From the NCBI GenBank assembly GCA_014380615.1, contig JACMJM010000017.1, positions 49,017 to 113,016 of the forward strand: a stretch of 64,000 nucleotides of DNA, written 5' to 3'. The translations under genes and the position numbers were made by a program. Positions 46,204 to 56,419 of the stretch are shown in pieces. The number at the start of each line of letters is the position of its first letter. The stretch's first letter is position 1. The notes below the pieces were generated by a model, which saw only the letters and a list, made by a program, of their open reading frames with translations, made no database searches and was not told the DNA's origin. This DNA comes from Sphingobacteriaceae bacterium. GTDB lineage: Bacteria > Bacteroidota > Bacteroidia > Sphingobacteriales > Sphingobacteriaceae.

Positions 46204-46425
46204 ATGTTTGGAAAAACTCATTTTTCGACTCTTTTACTTCACATATATATAATCACTTACCTAATTGTAACGATTATTAACGCTCCTGATAGTGTGTTAC
46301 AGATTATACACATTCTTTGCCCTTTCGCTGTAGCTCCTTTTTTATACAATACAATCAAATCCGCCACTTACATAGCACCTGCGAGTGTTGTTGAAGAAAA
46401 AGAAGAAAGCTATAAAGCGCTTTAG
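46204..46425 (+). CDS. Small hypothetical membrane protein
   Basis: 73 residues with two hydrophobic helices (about 10-26 and 30-50) and an acidic, lysine-containing tail (EEKEESYKAL). No family recognised. It ends one base before the xerD stop on the other strand. The even spread of residues and fit into the gap support a real gene, but the evidence is thin. Confidence 0.45.
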   Translation: MFGKTHFSTLLLHIYIITYLIVTIINAPDSVLQIIHILCPFAVAPFLYNTIKSATYIAPASVVEEKEESYKAL

Positions 46426-46426
46426 G

Positions 46427-47326
46427 CTAACTTCTTGGATGAAATTGAATAATGGTATCTCTTAAAAAATCTCTATCCAGATGGGTATAGATTTCCGTTG
46501 TAGTAATACTTTCATGTCCAAGCATTTCCTGTACAGCACGAAGATCAGCACCACCCTCAATCAAATGAGTAGCGAATGAATGACGGAAGGTATGGGGGCT
46601 TATACTTTTCTTCAATCCGATTTTTTCAGCCAGATCTTTAATGATAATAAAAACCATTACCCTGCTTAAAGGCGCGCCTCTGCGGTTTAGAAAAACATAA
46701 TCCTCTTTGCCGGGCTTAATTTTAAGATGTACGCGTTGTTCATCCATATAAATGTTAAGGTATTTAATTGCTTCAGAACCAATGGGCACCAACCGCTCTT
46801 TGTCGCCTTTACCCGTTACTTTTATAAAATCGATGTTAAGGTAGAGATTCGAAATTTTAAGGTTGGTAAGTTCTGATACCCGTAATCCACAGCCATATAA
46901 AACTTCAAGCATAGCTTTATTTCGCATTCCTTCTGCTTTCGAAAGATCAATTGCGGCAATGAGGTTGTTGATATCGATTATGCTTAGCGTATCGGGGAGC
47001 TTTCGGGCTAACTTGGGGCTTTCAAGTAAAGATGCAGGATCATTTTTTGTCAGGTTTTCCAGGATCAGGAATTTATAAAAGGCTTTAATTCCTGATAAAA
47101 CTCTCGCCTGGGTAGGGGCAAGCATGCCCAATTCGTTTATCCAGATGATGAATTTTTTTAAGTCATCAGTACTAACCAGATCAGGGTTTTTGCCGCCAAG
47201 CGTTTCGGTATATTCAAAAAGCCTATTTACGTCGCGCAAATAGGCTTCAACTGTATTTTCGGATAATGACCGCTCGAGCCTTAAATATACTTTAAACCCT
47301 TTGAAAGAAGAATTCCACTCGGCCAT
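46427..47326 (-). CDS. xerD: Site-specific tyrosine recombinase XerD
   Basis: A 299-residue recombinase. The SAM-like N-terminal domain (about 1-90) precedes the catalytic domain with Arg in CGLRVSEL, the box HTFRHSFATHL, GHESITTTEIYTH and the Tyr nucleophile in this last segment. It resolves chromosome dimers at dif with XerC. It lies back-to-back with aroQ, with a 43-base gap. Confidence 0.93.
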   Translation of the reverse strand: MAEWNSSFKGFKVYLRLERSLSENTVEAYLRDVNRLFEYTETLGGKNPDLVSTDDLKKFIIWINELGMLAPTQARVLSGIKAFYKFLILENLTKNDPASLLESPKLARKLPDTLSIIDINNLIAAIDLSKAEGMRNKAMLEVLYGCGLRVSELTNLKISNLYLNIDFIKVTGKGDKERLVPIGSEAIKYLNIYMDEQRVHLKIKPGKEDYVFLNRRGAPLSRVMVFIIIKDLAEKIGLKKSISPHTFRHSFATHLIEGGADLRAVQEMLGHESITTTEIYTHLDRDFLRDTIIQFHPRS

Positions 47327-47369
47327 TTAAATTTTCAGGATTAAAATTAAAACTGTTATTTTGAAAACG

Positions 47370-47783
47370 ATGAAGATACAAATCATTAATGGCCCAAATT
47401 TAAATCTCCTGGGTACACGAGAAAAATCTATTTATGGAGAAAGTGGTTTTGAACCTTTCTTTAAAGAATTGAGTGCCAAGTATCCTTCTGTAGAATTCCA
47501 CTATTATCAAAGTAATGTAGAAGGCGAACTTATTAATAAACTTCATGAGGTGGGTTTTAGCTTCGACGGTATTATTATGAATGCCGGCGCTTATACTCAT
47601 ACATCAATCGGTATTGCTGATGCCATTGCAGGCATAAACACCCCGGTTATAGAGGTGCATATTTCGAACGTTTATGCGCGTGAAGAATATCGTCACGTTT
47701 CTCTAATGGCGAAAAATTGCAAAGGAATAATCACTGGATTCGGGTTAAAGAGCTATGAGTTAGCTTTGCAAAGCTTTTTATAG
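47370..47783 (+). CDS. aroQ: 3-dehydroquinate dehydratase, type II
   Basis: A 137-residue shikimate-pathway enzyme, dodecameric in relatives. It starts at ATG 47370 (MKIQIINGPNLNLLG) rather than the TTG at 47361. Active-site pieces are NGPNLNLLGTRE with the catalytic Tyr, NAGAYTHTS and HISNVYAREEYRH. Only this shikimate gene is present here. Confidence 0.95.
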   Translation: MKIQIINGPNLNLLGTREKSIYGESGFEPFFKELSAKYPSVEFHYYQSNVEGELINKLHEVGFSFDGIIMNAGAYTHTSIGIADAIAGINTPVIEVHISNVYAREEYRHVSLMAKNCKGIITGFGLKSYELALQSFL

Positions 47784-47789
47784 TCAGAG

Positions 47790-47953
47790 CGGGTTATGTG
47801 AAGCCCCCCACACGACCCCTTCGACGGGTTCAGGGCGACGGGTCACTACACCGCTTAGTGGCGGAGTCGAAGCCCATACAAGTGCCCTTCAGCAGAGCCT
47901 GATGAAGTACTGTTTTACAATCGACACACCATTTTAGCGTTAACACAACACCA
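47790..47953. repeat. Dispersed repeat, copy B
   Basis: The reverse complement of this block follows copy A at 24627-24765: GTGTCGATTGTAA, TATGGGCTTCGACTC and the outer GTTGTGTTA all recur in the same order. Here it carries extra internal hairpins (CACTACACCGCTTAGTG region) and is longer. It fills the gap between aroQ and the cupin gene. Confidence 0.65.
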
Positions 47954-47955
47954 GT

Positions 47956-48297
47956 TTAATAACCGATAAAATCTTCTCGCACAGGCGAAAAACTGTCGAT
48001 TAACCTGGCCTTTTCGGTTAACAGCTGTATGCAGTGCATTTTATTTGACGGCACATAGAACATATCTCCCTGCTTTAAATGCACCGGTTCTTCCTCTTCC
48101 ATAAAAAAAAGCACTTCGCCATCGGCGATATAGCAGGTTTGTTCGTGAGGATGAGAATGCATTGGGTCGGGTTCTGTTTGCGGGCCATTGCTAAAATCGA
48201 GTACTGCTGTAAGAAGTTTGTCGAGATGTACCAAGCGTCTTTCTAGTCCTGGAGCCGGATGTTGGATTTTAGCATCGTTGTAGTGTAGAACAGGCAT
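47956..48297 (-). CDS. Cupin-domain protein
   Basis: A 113-residue single-domain cupin. Metal-binding candidates are the His residues in PMHSHPHEQTCYIADGEV and the later NKMHCIQLLTEKARLI. Small cupins of this type serve as sugar-phosphate isomerase-like or regulatory proteins. No substrate is evident. It starts two bases before the ribD stop, so it may share the ribD transcript. Confidence 0.85.
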   Translation of the reverse strand: MPVLHYNDAKIQHPAPGLERRLVHLDKLLTAVLDFSNGPQTEPDPMHSHPHEQTCYIADGEVLFFMEEEEPVHLKQGDMFYVPSNKMHCIQLLTEKARLIDSFSPVREDFIGY

Positions 48298-48299
48298 AT

Positions 48300-49346
48300 T
48301 TATTTCGCTAAAATGATTTGTAGATTATCTGGGCCGATTTTTTCTTCTGATATTTTTTTGCCACTGATCGCTGGTGCTTTTATTCCCTGTGCCCATGTTT
48401 GAGGCGAGGTGAAAATGCGGGCTTCATCCCATAGTCCGGCTTGAATAAATAAGTCGAGTGTTTTTGCACCACCTTCAATAATAACAGATTGAATATCCAT
48501 CAGGTATAATTGATAACAGATAAGTTGTGGTAAAAGATTGTCGAAATCTTCAAGTTCAAGAAACTTGATGTTGTTGTCGATTTCTGTTTTTATGTTGTTA
48601 AATAAAATGGTTTCCTGACTTTGATCAAAAATATGGAGGTGTTTAGGAAGTGTGAGATTTCTGTCAATTACAATTCTCTTCGGATTTCGCCCCTCAACTT
48701 CCCTCACATTTAACATCGGGTTATCTACAAGAGCAGTATTTTTTCCAACCAAAATAGCATCTTCCTCCGATCGCCATTTGTGCGTTAAAATTTTGGCAGC
48801 TTTTGAGCTGATCCATTTTTGAGTGCCATCATTAGGTGCAAAATAGAAATCGCTGGTTTGGGCCCATTTTAAGATAATATAAGGCCGTTGTTTGGTTACA
48901 CGGGTAAAGAAACGGCGGTTTAGAAAAGAACATTCCTGCTCGAGCAAGCCCTGTATTACCTCAACGCCCGCCTCTCTGAGCTTTTGTGCGCCCTTACCAT
49001 TTACCTGCTCAAAAGGGTCGTGGCTGCCGATAAAAACCTTTTTTAGCCCGTACTTAATAATTAAATCTGCGCAGGGCGGAGTTTTGCCAAAATGTGAGCA
49101 AGGCTCAAGGCTTACATAAAGTACAGATTCTTTTAAAATATTTTCTGCATCGGCGAATTGTGAGAGTACAGCGTTAATGGCAATTACTTCGGCATGCGGC
49201 CCGCCAAATTTTTGATGATATCCTTCAGCAATAATTCTATCGCGATATACAATTACGGCACCAACTAAGGGGTTAGGGCTAACATAGCCTGTACCTAATT
49301 GAGCCAGCTCTATACACCGTTGCATGTATTTTTCGTGTACTAACAA
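48300..49346 (-). CDS. ribD: Bifunctional riboflavin biosynthesis deaminase/reductase
   Basis: I choose a TTG start at 49346 (MLVHEKYMQRCIELA), since the longer open frame crosses into the divergent prmC region. Order: the zinc deaminase domain (HAEVIAINA, then SLEPCSHFGKTPPC) and the reductase domain from about 145 (DAILVGKNTALVDNPMLN). It makes the pyrimidine intermediate of riboflavin in the cytoplasm. No other rib gene is near. The alternative start is ATG 49325. Confidence 0.92.
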   Translation of the reverse strand: MLVHEKYMQRCIELAQLGTGYVSPNPLVGAVIVYRDRIIAEGYHQKFGGPHAEVIAINAVLSQFADAENILKESVLYVSLEPCSHFGKTPPCADLIIKYGLKKVFIGSHDPFEQVNGKGAQKLREAGVEVIQGLLEQECSFLNRRFFTRVTKQRPYIILKWAQTSDFYFAPNDGTQKWISSKAAKILTHKWRSEEDAILVGKNTALVDNPMLNVREVEGRNPKRIVIDRNLTLPKHLHIFDQSQETILFNNIKTEIDNNIKFLELEDFDNLLPQLICYQLYLMDIQSVIIEGGAKTLDLFIQAGLWDEARIFTSPQTWAQGIKAPAISGKKISEEKIGPDNLQIILAK

Positions 49347-49440
49347 TTTGAAAGATTTACGTGTTATGCAATTAAGGGCTAAATTAGCAAAGAAATACGG
49401 CTTTACCTGCCTGTACATTAAGATAGAAGCACATAGCACC

Positions 49441-50322
49441 ATGACGATAGCTGAGATTGAAGAAATATTTTTAGAGCAAATGCCCGGCTTTTATGAAAAA
49501 GAGGAGATTAAATCTATTGCGTCGATGGCGGTTCAGCATGTTTGCGGTTTTAATAAGAGTTATTACCTGCTTCATAAAATGGCTGATTTAAAGCCGAGTC
49601 AGGAAACCGATCTGATCCGAATTTTAGATGAACTCCGGTTTGGAAAACCCCTACAGTATGTGCTTGGAGAAGCTGATTTTTATGGCCTTAAATTTAAAGT
49701 GAACAACGCTGTTTTAATTCCCCGGCCCGAAACCGAAGAGCTTGTTGATTGGATATTAGCCAGCATCAAATCCGATAATATTCTTTCTGATTATATTTTA
49801 GATATCGGCACCGGAAGTGGCTGCATCCCAATTGCTTTAAAAAAGAACCTTCCGTTTTCGGAAGTATTTGCCATTGATATTTCTAACGAAGCTCTCGAAA
49901 CCGCCAGGAAGAACTGTTTAATTAATGAAGTTGAAATCAATCTGATGTATGGCGATATTCTCGATAACCAACTTAAAATCGCTAATTCGAAATCGAAAAA
50001 TCCCCGGTTTAATATCATCGTAAGTAATCCACCTTATATTACACTGGCGGAGAAAGAAACCATGCAGGCAAATGTTTTGCAGCACGAGCCATACGAAGCA
50101 CTATTCGTTCCGGATGCAAATCCGCTGGTATTCTACCGTTCTATAGTTGATTTCGCGCTTGCGAATCTTTCAAAAAATGGACACCTGTTTTTTGAAATAA
50201 ATGAGCAATTTGGCCCCGAAGTTGTTTCTCTGCTTCAGCAAAACGGCTTTAAAGCCGAACTTAAAAAGGATCTTCAGGGTAAAGACAGGATGATTAAAGC
50301 TTGCAAAGAGGTGGAGAATTAA
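49441..50322 (+). CDS. prmC: Peptide chain release factor N5-glutamine methyltransferase
   Basis: A 293-residue methyltransferase that modifies the GGQ Gln of release factors RF1 and RF2. I start it at ATG 49441; a longer frame overlaps ribD. The N-terminal helical domain contains RFGKPLQYVLGEADFYG, the SAM site is LDIGTGSGCIPIALKK, and the catalytic NPPY is in IIVSNPPYITL. Divergent from ribD. Confidence 0.94.
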   Translation: MTIAEIEEIFLEQMPGFYEKEEIKSIASMAVQHVCGFNKSYYLLHKMADLKPSQETDLIRILDELRFGKPLQYVLGEADFYGLKFKVNNAVLIPRPETEELVDWILASIKSDNILSDYILDIGTGSGCIPIALKKNLPFSEVFAIDISNEALETARKNCLINEVEINLMYGDILDNQLKIANSKSKNPRFNIIVSNPPYITLAEKETMQANVLQHEPYEALFVPDANPLVFYRSIVDFALANLSKNGHLFFEINEQFGPEVVSLLQQNGFKAELKKDLQGKDRMIKACKEVEN

Positions 50323-50358
50323 AACAGCTCAACACATGTAACCTTCTTTTGGATATCT

Positions 50359-50373
50359 GGTATAAGCTATACC
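50359..50373 (+). promoter_or_regulatory. Dyad just before the hybrid sensor gene
   Basis: GGTATA, three bases, TATACC, ending 11 bases before the ATG at 50385. It could be an operator or a hairpin near the ribosome site. The short arms make chance possible. Confidence 0.3.
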
Positions 50374-50384
50374 AATAATCTGTT

Positions 50385-53300
50385 ATGATATTACCTGCTA
50401 GTAAACCCATTAACCAATTTTTTTGCAGTTTATTGCTTGTCGTTTTCGGCCTTACAGGTTACTCTCAGGAAGTAAGGTTTAAACGAATAAACAACGAAAA
50501 CGGCCTTTCTCAAAGCAATGTAACAAGCATAATTAAAGATTCGAAAGGCTTTTTATGGTTGGCTACCCGCGATGGATTAAACAGGTTCGACGGCTATGCT
50601 ATGACGGTGTATCGTAATGATGTGAATGTTAAATCGAGTATTAACAATAATTACATAAGCAAAGTATACGAAGACAGGTCGGGTAATATTTGGGTTGGCG
50701 GTATCGAAGGTTTAGACAGGTATAACAGGCCTCAGGATAATTTTGTTCATTACGAGCTATCTGCGTCTACCGTGTATGTTAAAAACATAACCCAGACTGC
50801 AAATGGTATTATTTGGGTTGCTGCGAAAAAGGGTTTATACTCTCTTAATCCTGAATCGGGAAAAGTGAAATCTTATTTCGCAAATGGAACACCATCAAGT
50901 ATCCCGGATAATGACGTTAATATTGTTGAAGAGATAAACAAAGGTGAATTATGGATAGGATCTGCGGGCGGACTATCTGTTTATAACCTTCAAACTCAAA
51001 AATTCAGACATTACCAGCATCAGGATAATGATCCGAATTCGCTTGCGGGAAATAATGTTAAAGGTATCGTAAAAGATAAAAAAGGTAATATCTGGATCGG
51101 TACAGATCATGGTTTATCTCTTTTCGACCCTAAGGGCCATAGATTCAGAAACTACAAACACGATCCAATAAACCCGAATTCAATCTCGGGCGATGAGATA
51201 ATAACTTTGGGCGAAGGGCCCGACGGACGCTTGTGGATTGGTACAGAGGCTTTTGGTTTAACTATATTCAATTGTTCCGCAAATACTTTCGAGCGTTATA
51301 AAAATGATTTTTTTGACCCCAGAAGCTTGAGCCATAACATAGTAAGATGTATTTATAAAGATACAGAGGGGATTATGTGGCTTGGCACAAACAGCGGCGG
51401 TGTAAGTTACGTGCCTAAACTGAAGGAAAAGTTTACACATTACTTTCCTGCCCCGAATAAAGAAAATACTTTAAATAATGCGGTAATTAAGGCAATTACC
51501 GGCGATGAGAATACTATTTGGCTGGGTACCGATGACGGGGTAAGTTCCTTCAATCGAAAAACTAAAAGGTTTACGCACTATCAGGGCATTAGCAGCGAAA
51601 ATATTTATTCGGCCGCGAAAATTTCAGAAACACTAGTCGCTTTTGGTACACATAATACCGGGATAGATATTTTGGATATTAAAACCGGTAGAATCACAAA
51701 TTATCAAAAGGATGTAAACAACCCGAACGCAATATCCAGTAACAGGGTAAATAAGTTTTTTGTAGATAGCAAAAAAAATGTATGGCTTGGTACCTGGACT
51801 GGAGGGCTCGATAAATTTGATTTAAAAACAAAAACCTTTAAACAGATCAGCTATAACCCATCAGATGACCCAAAATTACCAAATACAATTTTAACCCTTG
51901 CCGAAGATGCCGAAGGAAACCTTTGGATAGGTACCGATAAGGGATTAGGCATTTATAATCCTGATAAGAAAACTTATATCCATTATAAGCACAGTAATAA
52001 TAAAGATGGCTTAAGCAATAACATGGTAAACTGTTTTCTTAAAGATAGCAAAGGCAATATGTGGATAGGAACCGGAGGCGGGGGCTTAAATATGTTTGAT
52101 AAAAAGAATAAAATCTTTATTGCTTACAGAGAACGCCATGGCTTGCCGAGTGATAACATAAACGGCATTTTAGAAGATAGTAAAGGTGATTTGTGGATCA
52201 GCACGGCCAACGGGCTTTCGAGGTTTAATCCTATCAGCGGGCAATTTCATAATTTTACAACTGCCGACGGCTTGCAAAGCGGCGAATTTAAACGCGAGGC
52301 ATGTTTTGAAGCCGCAGACGGAACAATGTATTTTGGAGGTATAAACGGGTTCAACGTTTTTCATCCGGATGGTATTCAATATAATAAACATATTCCGCAG
52401 GTTGTACTTACCAATTTTTACATTTTTGGCAAACCAGTAATTATAGGAGAGGAAGGTTCTCCGCTTAAGGAGAGTATTACCGTGGCCAAAGAAGTTAATC
52501 TTACGTATCAGCAAACCGCTTTTACGTTTGAGTTTGCGGCATTAAATTATAGCACAACCGAGAAAAATCAATATGCTTTTATGTTGGAGGGTTTTGATAA
52601 ATCCTGGAACTATTCTGGAAATGAACATAAAGCCACCTATACAAATCTAAACCCAGGCGAGTATGTGTTTAAAGTTAAGGCCGCTAATAATGATGGGGTA
52701 TGGAACGAGAAAGGGGTTTCGATAAAAGTAACTATAGCACCCCCTTTTTATAAAACATGGTGGTTTATAACGCTAACGGTAATTTTTATTTTGCTGCTTA
52801 TCTTTTCAATATATAAAACACGGGTTAACCGAATAGAACGACAAAAACATGCTTTAGAGAAAGAAGTTCAATTGCGTACCGCCGAAGTAGTAAAGCAGGC
52901 CGAGAATCTTCAGGAATTAAATGAAGAACTTCAGGCTCAGTCTGAAGAAATGCAGGTACAATCTGAGGACCTTCAAAAACTAAATGAGGAACTTCTGGCC
53001 AACTCTGATAATTTGTATGCCCTGAACGCAGAATTAGTTGAACAAAAGGTACAGGAACAAATGGCCCGAACCGAGGCGGAAATGGCACGTAAAGAAGCCG
53101 AAAACGCTAACCAGGCAAAGAGTACTTTCCTTGCAACCATGAGTCACGAAATTCGCACCCCTATGAACGGAGTGCTGGGCATGTCGGCTTTGCTTTGTGA
53201 AACTACACTCGACAAGGAACAGCGCGATTATGCTGAAACAATTCATTCGAGCGGCGAAGCTTTATTAAATGTGATTAACGGAATTCTTGACTTTTCTAAA

Positions 53301-54665
53301 ATTGAGTCGGGAATGATGGAACTTGATATTCATAACTTTGATGTAAGGCAATGTGTAGAAGAGGTTTTAGACCTGTTCTCAGCCAATGCCGCTCAGATAG
53401 GTATTGATTTAATTTATCAAATTGACCATAAGGTGCCGGCCAACCTGCTGGCCGACGGAATGCGTTTGAGGCAAGTGCTGATAAACCTGGTAGGTAATGC
53501 GTTAAAGTTTACGCACGAAGGGGAGGTGTTTGTTGTAGTAAGCCTGTTGAAAGCTCCGGCTGATAATAAATTGGAAATTGGATTCGAAGTGCGCGATTCT
53601 GGTATTGGTATCCCCGATAATAAGTTATCCGAATTATTTACTCCCTTTACCCAGGTTGACTCATCTGTAACACGCAAATATGGCGGAACCGGCTTAGGGC
53701 TTGCTATTTCGCAACGGTTAATTAACCTTATGGGGGGCGATATTACGGTAGAGAGCCAGGTTAATAAAGGTACTTCATTCAATTTTTCAGTTCAGTGTGA
53801 AATCAGTTCGGGCTCGGTTGTTCAGTATGCTAACCTTGCTTTAACAGGCTGTGAAGGGAAAAAAGTACTGGTTGTAGATGACAATAAGACCAATCGGAAA
53901 ATTCTTAAAGTACAGCTTGAGCAATGGAACTTAGTGCCTACGCTGGCATCTTCGGCTCAAGAAGCACTGAAGATATTATCGGAAGATTGTGCTTACGACT
54001 TGATAATAACCGACATGCAGATGCCCGAAATGGATGGTGTGGGGTTAAGCACATTTATTAAAGATAATTACAGCCAGATACCCATCATATTGTTAAGTTC
54101 TATAGGCGACGAGAGCAAGAAAAAATACCCTCATTTATTTTCGTCGATACTTACAAAGCCTGTAAAGCAGCAGCATTTATGTAAGATGGTGCAAATTGCC
54201 CTCAAAGATCAGGCCCGTACAACTAGTCAGGAGCAGAAACCGGCCAACCTCCTCTCCATTGACTTTGCCGAACAATTTCCTTTAGATATTCTAATCGCCG
54301 AGGATAATCCCATTAATCAGAAATTGATTATTCGTGTACTCAATAAGCTGGGTTACGAGCCTGATCTGGCCAATAATGGGAAAGAGGTGGTGCAAATGTT
54401 ATCAAACCATTTGTATGAATTAATTTTTATGGATATTCAAATGCCCGAGATGGATGGTTTGGAAGCAACACGCCACATAAGGGCGAACTTCGCGAAGCAA
54501 CCGCTGATTGTGGCCATGACGGCAAACGCTATGGTAGAAGATCGGATAGCCTGTAAAGAGGCGGGTATGAACGATTACCTTTCTAAGCCCATAAATTTAG
54601 AAGAATTGATGGGTATGCTGCAAAAAGTTTTCAAAGAAGCCGCAACTGAAGTTAAAGTGGGATAA
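50385..54665 (+). CDS. Hybrid two-component sensor kinase with propeller and two receiver domains
   Basis: A 1426-residue membrane sensor. A signal peptide (1-27) is followed by 14 or so two-component propeller repeats (GNIWVGG, LWIGT motifs), a Y_Y_Y domain (about 705-785), one membrane helix (792-812), a Gln/Glu-rich coiled coil (about 820-910), HisKA with His921 ([11 protein letters not shown]), HATPase with Asn near 1038, and two receiver domains with Asp1210 and Asp1350. It lacks the AraC-type HTH usual for polysaccharide-sensing relatives. Output probably goes to the CheY-like protein downstream or another partner. Confidence 0.95.
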   Translation: MILPASKPINQFFCSLLLVVFGLTGYSQEVRFKRINNENGLSQSNVTSIIKDSKGFLWLATRDGLNRFDGYAMTVYRNDVNVKSSINNNYISKVYEDRSGNIWVGGIEGLDRYNRPQDNFVHYELSASTVYVKNITQTANGIIWVAAKKGLYSLNPESGKVKSYFANGTPSSIPDNDVNIVEEINKGELWIGSAGGLSVYNLQTQKFRHYQHQDNDPNSLAGNNVKGIVKDKKGNIWIGTDHGLSLFDPKGHRFRNYKHDPINPNSISGDEIITLGEGPDGRLWIGTEAFGLTIFNCSANTFERYKNDFFDPRSLSHNIVRCIYKDTEGIMWLGTNSGGVSYVPKLKEKFTHYFPAPNKENTLNNAVIKAITGDENTIWLGTDDGVSSFNRKTKRFTHYQGISSENIYSAAKISETLVAFGTHNTGIDILDIKTGRITNYQKDVNNPNAISSNRVNKFFVDSKKNVWLGTWTGGLDKFDLKTKTFKQISYNPSDDPKLPNTILTLAEDAEGNLWIGTDKGLGIYNPDKKTYIHYKHSNNKDGLSNNMVNCFLKDSKGNMWIGTGGGGLNMFDKKNKIFIAYRERHGLPSDNINGILEDSKGDLWISTANGLSRFNPISGQFHNFTTADGLQSGEFKREACFEAADGTMYFGGINGFNVFHPDGIQYNKHIPQVVLTNFYIFGKPVIIGEEGSPLKESITVAKEVNLTYQQTAFTFEFAALNYSTTEKNQYAFMLEGFDKSWNYSGNEHKATYTNLNPGEYVFKVKAANNDGVWNEKGVSIKVTIAPPFYKTWWFITLTVIFILLLIFSIYKTRVNRIERQKHALEKEVQLRTAEVVKQAENLQELNEELQAQSEEMQVQSEDLQKLNEELLANSDNLYALNAELVEQKVQEQMARTEAEMARKEAENANQAKSTFLATMSHEIRTPMNGVLGMSALLCETTLDKEQRDYAETIHSSGEALLNVINGILDFSKIESGMMELDIHNFDVRQCVEEVLDLFSANAAQIGIDLIYQIDHKVPANLLADGMRLRQVLINLVGNALKFTHEGEVFVVVSLLKAPADNKLEIGFEVRDSGIGIPDNKLSELFTPFTQVDSSVTRKYGGTGLGLAISQRLINLMGGDITVESQVNKGTSFNFSVQCEISSGSVVQYANLALTGCEGKKVLVVDDNKTNRKILKVQLEQWNLVPTLASSAQEALKILSEDCAYDLIITDMQMPEMDGVGLSTFIKDNYSQIPIILLSSIGDESKKKYPHLFSSILTKPVKQQHLCKMVQIALKDQARTTSQEQKPANLLSIDFAEQFPLDILIAEDNPINQKLIIRVLNKLGYEPDLANNGKEVVQMLSNHLYELIFMDIQMPEMDGLEATRHIRANFAKQPLIVAMTANAMVEDRIACKEAGMNDYLSKPINLEELMGMLQKVFKEAATEVKVG

Positions 54666-54736
54666 AAAATTGGCAGAATAATTGATTACATTTATGAAGT
54701 AGGTTTTGTACCTGCATTTAGATATTTTAGTAGCCA

Positions 54737-55123
54737 ATGAAACGTGTTTTAGTCTGTGATGATGATGAGAATATCTCGGAAATAGTTGCCCTGGTATTAA
54801 CAGATGCCGATTGGGAAGTGTATACTATTCCTGACTGTAATAACATGATTGAAAAAATCGAATCAATAAATCCTTCGGTAATTTTCATGGATCATAAAAT
54901 CCCTGATGAAGGAGGAATTGTTGCCACGCGGATAATAAAAAACGACCCCAACTATTGCGATATCCCCGTGATATATTTTACCGCTAACGACGATATTGAC
55001 GCACTGGCAGAAAAAGCGGGAGCGGATTACATCCTACAGAAACCTTTTAATATAAAGCAGTTGGAGGAAACTGTGAGTAAAGCCTTTAAATCTTATCAGG
55101 CCAATTTAACTGAGGAAGACTAG
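54737..55123 (+). CDS. CheY-like single-domain response regulator
   Basis: A 128-residue receiver with no output domain. It has the acidic cluster DDD (8-10), phospho-acceptor Asp52 in VIFMDHKIP and Lys102 in LQKPF. It is co-directional with the hybrid kinase and 72 bases after it, so it is a likely partner, for example as a phosphate sink or relay protein. Confidence 0.92.
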   Translation: MKRVLVCDDDENISEIVALVLTDADWEVYTIPDCNNMIEKIESINPSVIFMDHKIPDEGGIVATRIIKNDPNYCDIPVIYFTANDDIDALAEKAGADYILQKPFNIKQLEETVSKAFKSYQANLTEED

Positions 55124-55129
55124 CCCCGG

Positions 55130-56074
55130 TTATTTAAGTATAACCTCTGTTGCGCCGTAACCATACCTCTCTTTGTGTGCGTCCATATAGGTTTTAACCT
55201 GTTGGTGCTTACTTATTACTTTTTGGATTTCGTACCGTAAGGTGCCGTTTCCAAGCCCGTGGATAAAGATTACCGAAGATAGTTTATGAACAATAGCCGA
55301 ATCCAGTGCTTTTTGAAAATGGTTAAGCTGAATTTTCAATATCTCTTCTTTGTTTAAAAACTGAAAATCATCTCTTAGTTTTTCGATATGTAAATCAACT
55401 TCCTTTAAGGGTTTTTCAATCTCTTTTTTCTCTTCGGCAGGTTTAAAGAAACTTTCTTTTAATTTTTGAGCGTCTATTACAATCTCTTTTTTATCAATTT
55501 GCGTCGTCCATGCTTCTTGTTTTAGCAGCGGAACAGATCGTTTAGCTCCCGAAAAGTTTTTGGCGGTAAACTTGGTCTCATAAACGAGAGGCTCTTTAGA
55601 TTTTACTTCAAGGCCGCTATAAAAAAATGCCTGAATATGGAATTTCGGCCAGTTGCTTAATTCGGTTAAAGAAGCAGAGTATACTTTAGGCGCAGAATCG
55701 GGCGCAATAATTCCCGCGAAAACGCCTTTTTGCAGCGATTCTTTTTCGGTGCTGAAGCTTGCCAAAACCTGGTACGACGTTTCATTTACGATATGGAAAT
55801 ATACCACCGAACCTTTTTGAGCATCGGGTAAAATGGCCAGATGAACACCGCTGGTTTTAAATTCGGAAACCGGGATTTGTTTCTCCGCAATCGCTTGGCT
55901 TTCAATTCCTTTATAGGTGTGGCCATGCACGCGGGTAACCTTATTTGCCGGTACCGGAATTTCAAAGTCATCATCACCGGTCACCCCGATCATCACATCG
56001 TCGAAAATCTTGGTTATATAGCCTTCGCGCCTTTCATCAACAAATCGAACAAACTCACCTAATTTAAAATCCAT
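55130..56074 (-). CDS. DUF2027/Smr-domain protein
   Basis: The start is taken at ATG 56074 (MDFKLGEFVRFVDE), since residues before it do not fit the family. An N-terminal SH3-like region, the central DUF2027 beta domain (about 85-215) and a C-terminal Smr domain (about 235-315) with the HGLGNGTLRYEI motif are visible. Smr domains cut or bind branched nucleic acids. The role in Bacteroidota is not established. It converges on the CheY-like gene. Confidence 0.85.
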   Translation of the reverse strand: MDFKLGEFVRFVDERREGYITKIFDDVMIGVTGDDDFEIPVPANKVTRVHGHTYKGIESQAIAEKQIPVSEFKTSGVHLAILPDAQKGSVVYFHIVNETSYQVLASFSTEKESLQKGVFAGIIAPDSAPKVYSASLTELSNWPKFHIQAFFYSGLEVKSKEPLVYETKFTAKNFSGAKRSVPLLKQEAWTTQIDKKEIVIDAQKLKESFFKPAEEKKEIEKPLKEVDLHIEKLRDDFQFLNKEEILKIQLNHFQKALDSAIVHKLSSVIFIHGLGNGTLRYEIQKVISKHQQVKTYMDAHKERYGYGATEVILK

Positions 56075-56176
56075 ACCCAAAACAAATTCAAAGTTAATCA
56101 TTGCCTAAGCATTGGCTTTGTGTTTATTACTAAAACTTTTTATTTCATAAATCATTATTCAAGTATTTAACCTAAT

Positions 56177-56287
56177 ATGGTTGCCGAAGAAGAAGTAAGG
56201 TCTGTAGAGAAGTATCTTAATTCCATTAAATTATATAAGGAGGAGAAAAAAAATGAGAAATTTTTGTTGCGGGGGCCAAGAAGATAA
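56177..56287 (+). CDS. Possible very small protein ahead of a terminator
   Basis: A 36-residue frame (MVAEEEVRSVEKYLNSIKLY at the start, then Lys-rich) ends at TAA 56285-56287, and a rho-independent terminator follows at 56323-56362. Charged residues suit a small helical protein, but no family or promoter is seen. It lies in a 345-base stretch (56075-56419) that otherwise holds only the terminator. Confidence 0.25.
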   Translation: MVAEEEVRSVEKYLNSIKLYKEEKKNEKFLLRGPRR

Positions 56288-56322
56288 CCCTTTGATTCCT
56301 GGGATTTTTTTACAGGAATTTA

Positions 56323-56362
56323 AGCGTACTAACCCTCTGCTTGTTGAGGGTAAACGCTTTTT
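56323..56362 (+). terminator. Hairpin terminator in the gap before the PAP2 gene
   Basis: Two stacked stems: AGCGT/ACGCT outside and ACCCTC/GAGGGT inside, loop TGCTTGTT, followed by five T. Confidence 0.65.
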
Positions 56363-56419
56363 CTGTCTTTCTGGAGTTGGAAGGATAATGTGCTTACCTT
56401 CAATAGAGATATTTTGAAT

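Noticed and set aside
56253..56400. Frame with an excellent Shine-Dalgarno (AAGGAGGAG) and ATG at 56253
   Set aside because: The frame reads through a clear terminator hairpin (56323-56362) and has no gene-like composition.
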